Shown here: piece by piece, positions 34,112 through 36,894 of the stretch
Layout of the letters: each line of letters begins with the position of its first letter
Position numbering within the stretch: position 1 is the first letter of the stretch
DNA from: Bacteroidales bacterium
Lineage (GTDB): Bacteria > Bacteroidota > Bacteroidia > Bacteroidales > Tenuifilaceae
Assembly (NCBI GenBank): GCA_028680705.1
Contig: JAQUJY010000023.1
Location: 1-36,894 of the forward strand
DNA length: 36,894 nucleotides
Direction: 5' to 3'
Program-made: the position numbers and the translations under genes
The notes under the pieces: generated by a model
The model's input: only the letters and a program-made list of their open reading frames with translations
Database searches by the model: none
Told to the model about the DNA's origin: nothing

Positions 34112-34567
34112 ATGCATGTAACTCTAAATCTTCCGCAGTTCGATATTAAAACAAGGCTTTACAAAGAGCAGCATCAAATATACGATACAATAAGGAAAAA
34201 GTATGTTGCGTTAACTCCCGAGGAATGGGTTAGGCAGCATTTTGTGAATTATCTTATAGTGCACAGGGGGTATCCTGCTGGGTTAATTAACATTGAATTT
34301 GCGGTTACCGTAAATGGGATGCTCCAGAGAGCAGATATTGTTGCTTACGCAAGAAGTGGTAAACCGCTATTGGTTGTTGAGTGTAAGGCACCTGTGGTAA
34401 AGTTAGATACCGAGACGTTCTCTCAGGCTGCACGATACAATTTAAGCCTAAAAGCGAGTTATTTAGTGGTTACCAATGGTATTAAGCACTATTGTAGTAG
34501 AGTTGACTTGCAGAGCAAGCAATTTAAGTCAATTCCAGAGGTTCCTCTTTTTAGTCAAATTGGTTAA
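34112..34567 (+). CDS. Orphan HsdR-N-like nuclease-domain protein
   Basis: The 151-residue protein matches the N-terminal nuclease domain of type I restriction subunit R, standing alone. The PD-(D/E)xK core is visible: Asp75 in RADIVAY and Glu90-Cys-Lys92 in LVVECKAP, with a Gln in the following helix (FSQAARYN) as usual for this fold. The start carries YDTIRKKYVALTPEEWVRQHF, a stretch typical of Bacteroidota versions. No helicase, HsdM or HsdS gene lies nearby, so it is not a functional restriction system here. It diverges from the AMP nucleosidase-holA genes, a place where Bacteroidota often keep it. A housekeeping DNA-repair role is possible but unproven. Its stop overlaps the GNAT stop by 4 bases. 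Confidence 0.88.
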   Translation: MHVTLNLPQFDIKTRLYKEQHQIYDTIRKKYVALTPEEWVRQHFVNYLIVHRGYPAGLINIEFAVTVNGMLQRADIVAYARSGKPLLVVECKAPVVKLDTETFSQAARYNLSLKASYLVVTNGIKHYCSRVDLQSKQFKSIPEVPLFSQIG

Positions 34568-35130
34568 CTTTTGGTTATGGCATCAAGTGGATTTAGCAGC
34601 TGTAGCATTACCTCATCAATCCAAGAGTTAGCGTATTTCTGCCACTCCTTTTTTACCCCAATTTCTTGAAAACCCGCATTTTCAAATAGTTGCAAGCTAA
34701 TTGTGTTATTTGTTGCGATATTGCAGTATAGCTGATGCAGTTGGAGCGTTTTAAAAGCGTATAGAGTGATTAGTGATATGGCTTCTTTAGCGTAGCCTTT
34801 TTGCCTGTGCTTTGTGTTTGCAATAAGGATTCCAACTCCTGCACGAAGATGAAACGGATCAAAATCAAAAAGATCCACAAGCCCAACAGGTATGTGCATC
34901 AATGAGCTCTGGGTTTTAGCTTCGATAACAAGCCTTAGCTGTTTGGTTTCCCATATATCAAGATGGGCAGTTTCAAGATATTTCTTGAGGATATGCTTAG
35001 AAAAAGGGGTAATTGTATTGCTAACCTTCCAAATCTCCATATTGTTTTCCCAGGAGTAAAGTAAGTCAATATCAGAAGGTTCAGGAGCTCTAAGTTTAAT
35101 CAGATTATTTTCTAGCGTGCTGCTGCTCAT
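34564..35130 (-). CDS. GNAT family N-acetyltransferase, RimJ/RimL-like
   Basis: A 188-residue enzyme that transfers an acetyl group from acetyl-CoA to an amine or N-terminus. It has the RimL-type layout: LRAPEPSDIDLLYSWENN at the start, the acetyl-CoA pyrophosphate loop near RQKGYAKEAI at residues 109-118, and LQLFENAGFQEIG near the end. The substrate is unknown; ribosomal-protein, spermidine or antibiotic substrates occur in the family. It overlaps the PD40/OmpA gene by ATGA, so it is translated with it, and it ends tail to tail with the HsdR-N gene. Confidence 0.92.
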   Translation of the reverse strand: MSSSTLENNLIKLRAPEPSDIDLLYSWENNMEIWKVSNTITPFSKHILKKYLETAHLDIWETKQLRLVIEAKTQSSLMHIPVGLVDLFDFDPFHLRAGVGILIANTKHRQKGYAKEAISLITLYAFKTLQLHQLYCNIATNNTISLQLFENAGFQEIGVKKEWQKYANSWIDEVMLQLLNPLDAITKS

Positions 35131-36894
35131 TCTGCTTCCTCTTCTCCGCGGTTAGCGGTTTTTACTATGAATGCATCCTTAAAGCCTAAAGTTTTAATTT
35201 TTTCCAACTCTTCAAGGGCGATTGTTTTGTCCTCAAACTTTCCAAAGGTGTAGTGGTATCCGTTTTTCCTCTTAGTCTTATTTACCTCAAGCCCCTTGAA
35301 TGCTGAAGGTGATATCTTAGCATCCTGCGGAGGCATGATTTGAATTGTAAAGTTACCAATTACTGGGAGGGCATAATCCTCTATTGTGCGGGCAATGAGT
35401 TTGCTAAGATCATTTATGCCGATAATTGTTGCTCTTGGAAAACCAGTATCGATAGCATAATTTAATAGTTTTAGGGCATGCGACTTATGCTCATAAGTGC
35501 CAACCGTATACGCCCATTGGTTTTTATGCCCTGTGATTTTCTTGGGATCAAGTTTTGAGTAGTTCTTAATATTGCCCAGCCATATGCTTGCTACATTAGT
35601 GTTAATTGGTGTAAGCAAAATAGTGTAGAGCTGTTTGTGGGGCTTTAAGTGATCTGGTACAGTAATTTCGCTCGTAATGGAAATGCTTTTATCGGATTTT
35701 ATAATCTTTATTGATGCTCTTCTATTCAAGCACCTTCCTTCGGGATTGTCGCTACCATCAGGTTTAAAGTTAGCGGCAATGTTTTCGAATGCACTAGCAC
35801 CACGTGCAATAAATCTGGTTGAATCAATACCTTTTGCCACAATATAGTCGATTACAGCATTGGCTCTTTTAAGTGATAATTCACGGTTGTGTTTGGCAGA
35901 TCCTTTGCTGTCGGTATGTCCGCATACCTCAATGTGTATACTTGGGTGTTCTAGTAGAATTGCATATAGTTTTTCAAGTTCAAAAAGAACCTCCTGTTTC
36001 AGTTCAAATTCGTTAAAATCAAATAGAATACTACTGATTGAATGGTACTCGCCCGAAGTAACCTCTTTTGGAATTAGGTTAATGTTCACAGGGTATTCGG
36101 GTTGCGAAAATGATTCGGGAATAACAACAGATAACTGCTTTGTTGTATATTCGTTGGCTGTGGCAGTTAAAAGGTATTCACCCACGGGTAACTTTATGCT
36201 GAATTTTCCTGTTTGTTCCTTGGCCTTAAGATTGGCAATGTTTTCCTTTGTTTTGCTGTTGGTTATTTCAATGCCTATGTAATCTGCACTAATCTCAGAG
36301 TTATCATCAAGAGTAATATTCCCAGTAAGCAAAATTTCAATTATTTCTGGTGCAGTCGATATTGATATTTTTTTTATTTGTCTAACGTTTGGCTTATTTT
36401 TTTCTACATGCGAAACCAGAGCTTCAGTTTTACTTAGAGGGAAAAAGGCCATTTCATCGTCGGTAGTATTTATGGGATAGCCCATGTTTGTTGGAGACGA
36501 CCATTGGTTCTCGTCTACTTTCTCAGAGTAGAATATGTCGTAGCCACCAATGCTGTTGTGTCCTTGTGAAATGAAGAAGAGCGTTTTGCCATCGGGAGTC
36601 ATGTATGGTGCTTCTTCGTTGAATGGAGTATTAATTGATTCACCTATATTTATTGCGCTTCCCCAACTTCCATCGGGTTTCAACTCGCTGTAATATATAT
36701 CAAGCCCCCCTTTCCCTCCCTTTCTGTTCGAGGAGAAAAACAAGGTTTTACCATCAGGCGATATTGAGGCAAATGTTTCCCAACTACGGGTGTTGATCTG
36801 CTTACCCATTTTTTGTGCTTTTTCCCATTTGCCATTCTTTTTCTCCGAAGTGTATAGATTGCCAGTACCCCTATCGTTTTTAAAAAGAAATATT
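35127..36894 (-). CDS. PD40-repeat OmpA-family envelope protein (5' end outside window)
   Basis: The frame is open to the right edge, so the N-terminus (signal and first domain) is missing; 588 residues are seen. In order: WD40-like PD40 beta-propeller repeats (ISPDGKTLFFSSNR, MTPDGKTLFFISQG) over about 200 residues, a carboxypeptidase-regulatory-like beta domain, and an OmpA peptidoglycan-binding domain (FDFNEFELKQ, HTDSKGSAKHN, SLKRANAV, GRCLNRRASI). Two SPOR-like repeats (WAYTVGTYEHKSHAL, YHYTFGKFEDKTIAL) come at the end. This should be an outer-membrane-attached protein gripping the cell wall. Such proteins include the PorE subunit of the type IX secretion system, but the family is large and that role is not claimed. 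The GNAT gene follows by a 4-base overlap. Confidence 0.92.
   Translation of the reverse strand, partial: IFLFKNDRGTGNLYTSEKKNGKWEKAQKMGKQINTRSWETFASISPDGKTLFFSSNRKGGKGGLDIYYSELKPDGSWGSAINIGESINTPFNEEAPYMTPDGKTLFFISQGHNSIGGYDIFYSEKVDENQWSSPTNMGYPINTTDDEMAFFPLSKTEALVSHVEKNKPNVRQIKKISISTAPEIIEILLTGNITLDDNSEISADYIGIEITNSKTKENIANLKAKEQTGKFSIKLPVGEYLLTATANEYTTKQLSVVIPESFSQPEYPVNINLIPKEVTSGEYHSISSILFDFNEFELKQEVLFELEKLYAILLEHPSIHIEVCGHTDSKGSAKHNRELSLKRANAVIDYIVAKGIDSTRFIARGASAFENIAANFKPDGSDNPEGRCLNRRASIKIIKSDKSISITSEITVPDHLKPHKQLYTILLTPINTNVASIWLGNIKNYSKLDPKKITGHKNQWAYTVGTYEHKSHALKLLNYAIDTGFPRATIIGINDLSKLIARTIEDYALPVIGNFTIQIMPPQDAKISPSAFKGLEVNKTKRKNGYHYTFGKFEDKTIALEELEKIKTLGFKDAFIVKTANRGEEEAE

Noticed and set aside
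34112-35130. Restriction-modification system
   Set aside because: Only an HsdR-N-like domain is present; no methyltransferase, specificity or helicase gene is in the window.

Overview
The window looks like chromosomal DNA of a member of the Bacteroidota, probably Bacteroidales or a relative. The evidence is lineage-typical families: a Y_Y_Y/two-component-propeller sensor, a PD40-OmpA lipoprotein-like protein, DUF4783 next to nadC, and an AMP nucleosidase / HolA / HsdR-N neighbourhood. Genes lack clear Shine-Dalgarno sequences, and several intergenic sites match the Bacteroidota promoter pattern (TTG, about 20 bases, TAnnTTTG). Species cannot be named from sequence alone. I see no rRNA, tRNA, CRISPR array, prophage or intact insertion sequence.

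Layout. Bases 1-3206 (minus) hold a four-gene envelope module: a TetR regulator, an outer-membrane beta-barrel, an ABC ATPase and an FtsX/MacB-like permease cut by the window edge. Bases 3207-3513 hold a MITE-like element with 17-base terminal inverted repeats. Then come, on plus, gamma-glutamyltransferase, a large membrane propeller sensor with a SpoIIE phosphatase domain, and a YbaK/ProX tRNA-editing protein. They converge on a minus-strand B12-dependent ribonucleotide reductase. After a 515-base gene-free stretch, a minus operon carries DUF4783, nadC, yihY-like and pdxH. Divergent from it are rlmH and a 1220-residue NtrY-like histidine kinase.

Bases 19.8-24.6 kb (minus) hold a secreted coiled-coil protein, a secreted caspase-like peptidase preceded by an LPP20-like protein, and fabD. 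Bases 25.0-28.5 kb (plus) hold a porin-family barrel gene broken by one frameshift in a T-run, the futalosine-route menaquinone genes mqnB and mqnD, a small unknown gene and a Mn-type superoxide dismutase. An Fe-type superoxide dismutase faces it head-on across two hairpin terminators.

The last part is yqgE (plus) against a tight minus cluster: AMP nucleosidase, holA, rhomboid, NUDIX and class IV aminotransferase. An orphan HsdR-N nuclease-domain protein diverges from AMP nucleosidase. A GNAT acetyltransferase and a PD40/OmpA protein, cut by the right edge, end the window.

Themes: respiratory quinone synthesis by the futalosine route, NAD and PLP cofactor synthesis, two superoxide dismutases with different predicted metals, and several envelope sensors and barrels. 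The most unusual items are the MITE-like repeat, the TetR-barrel-ABC module, the LPP20-caspase pair, the frameshifted barrel, and palindromes centred on promoter-like sequences.
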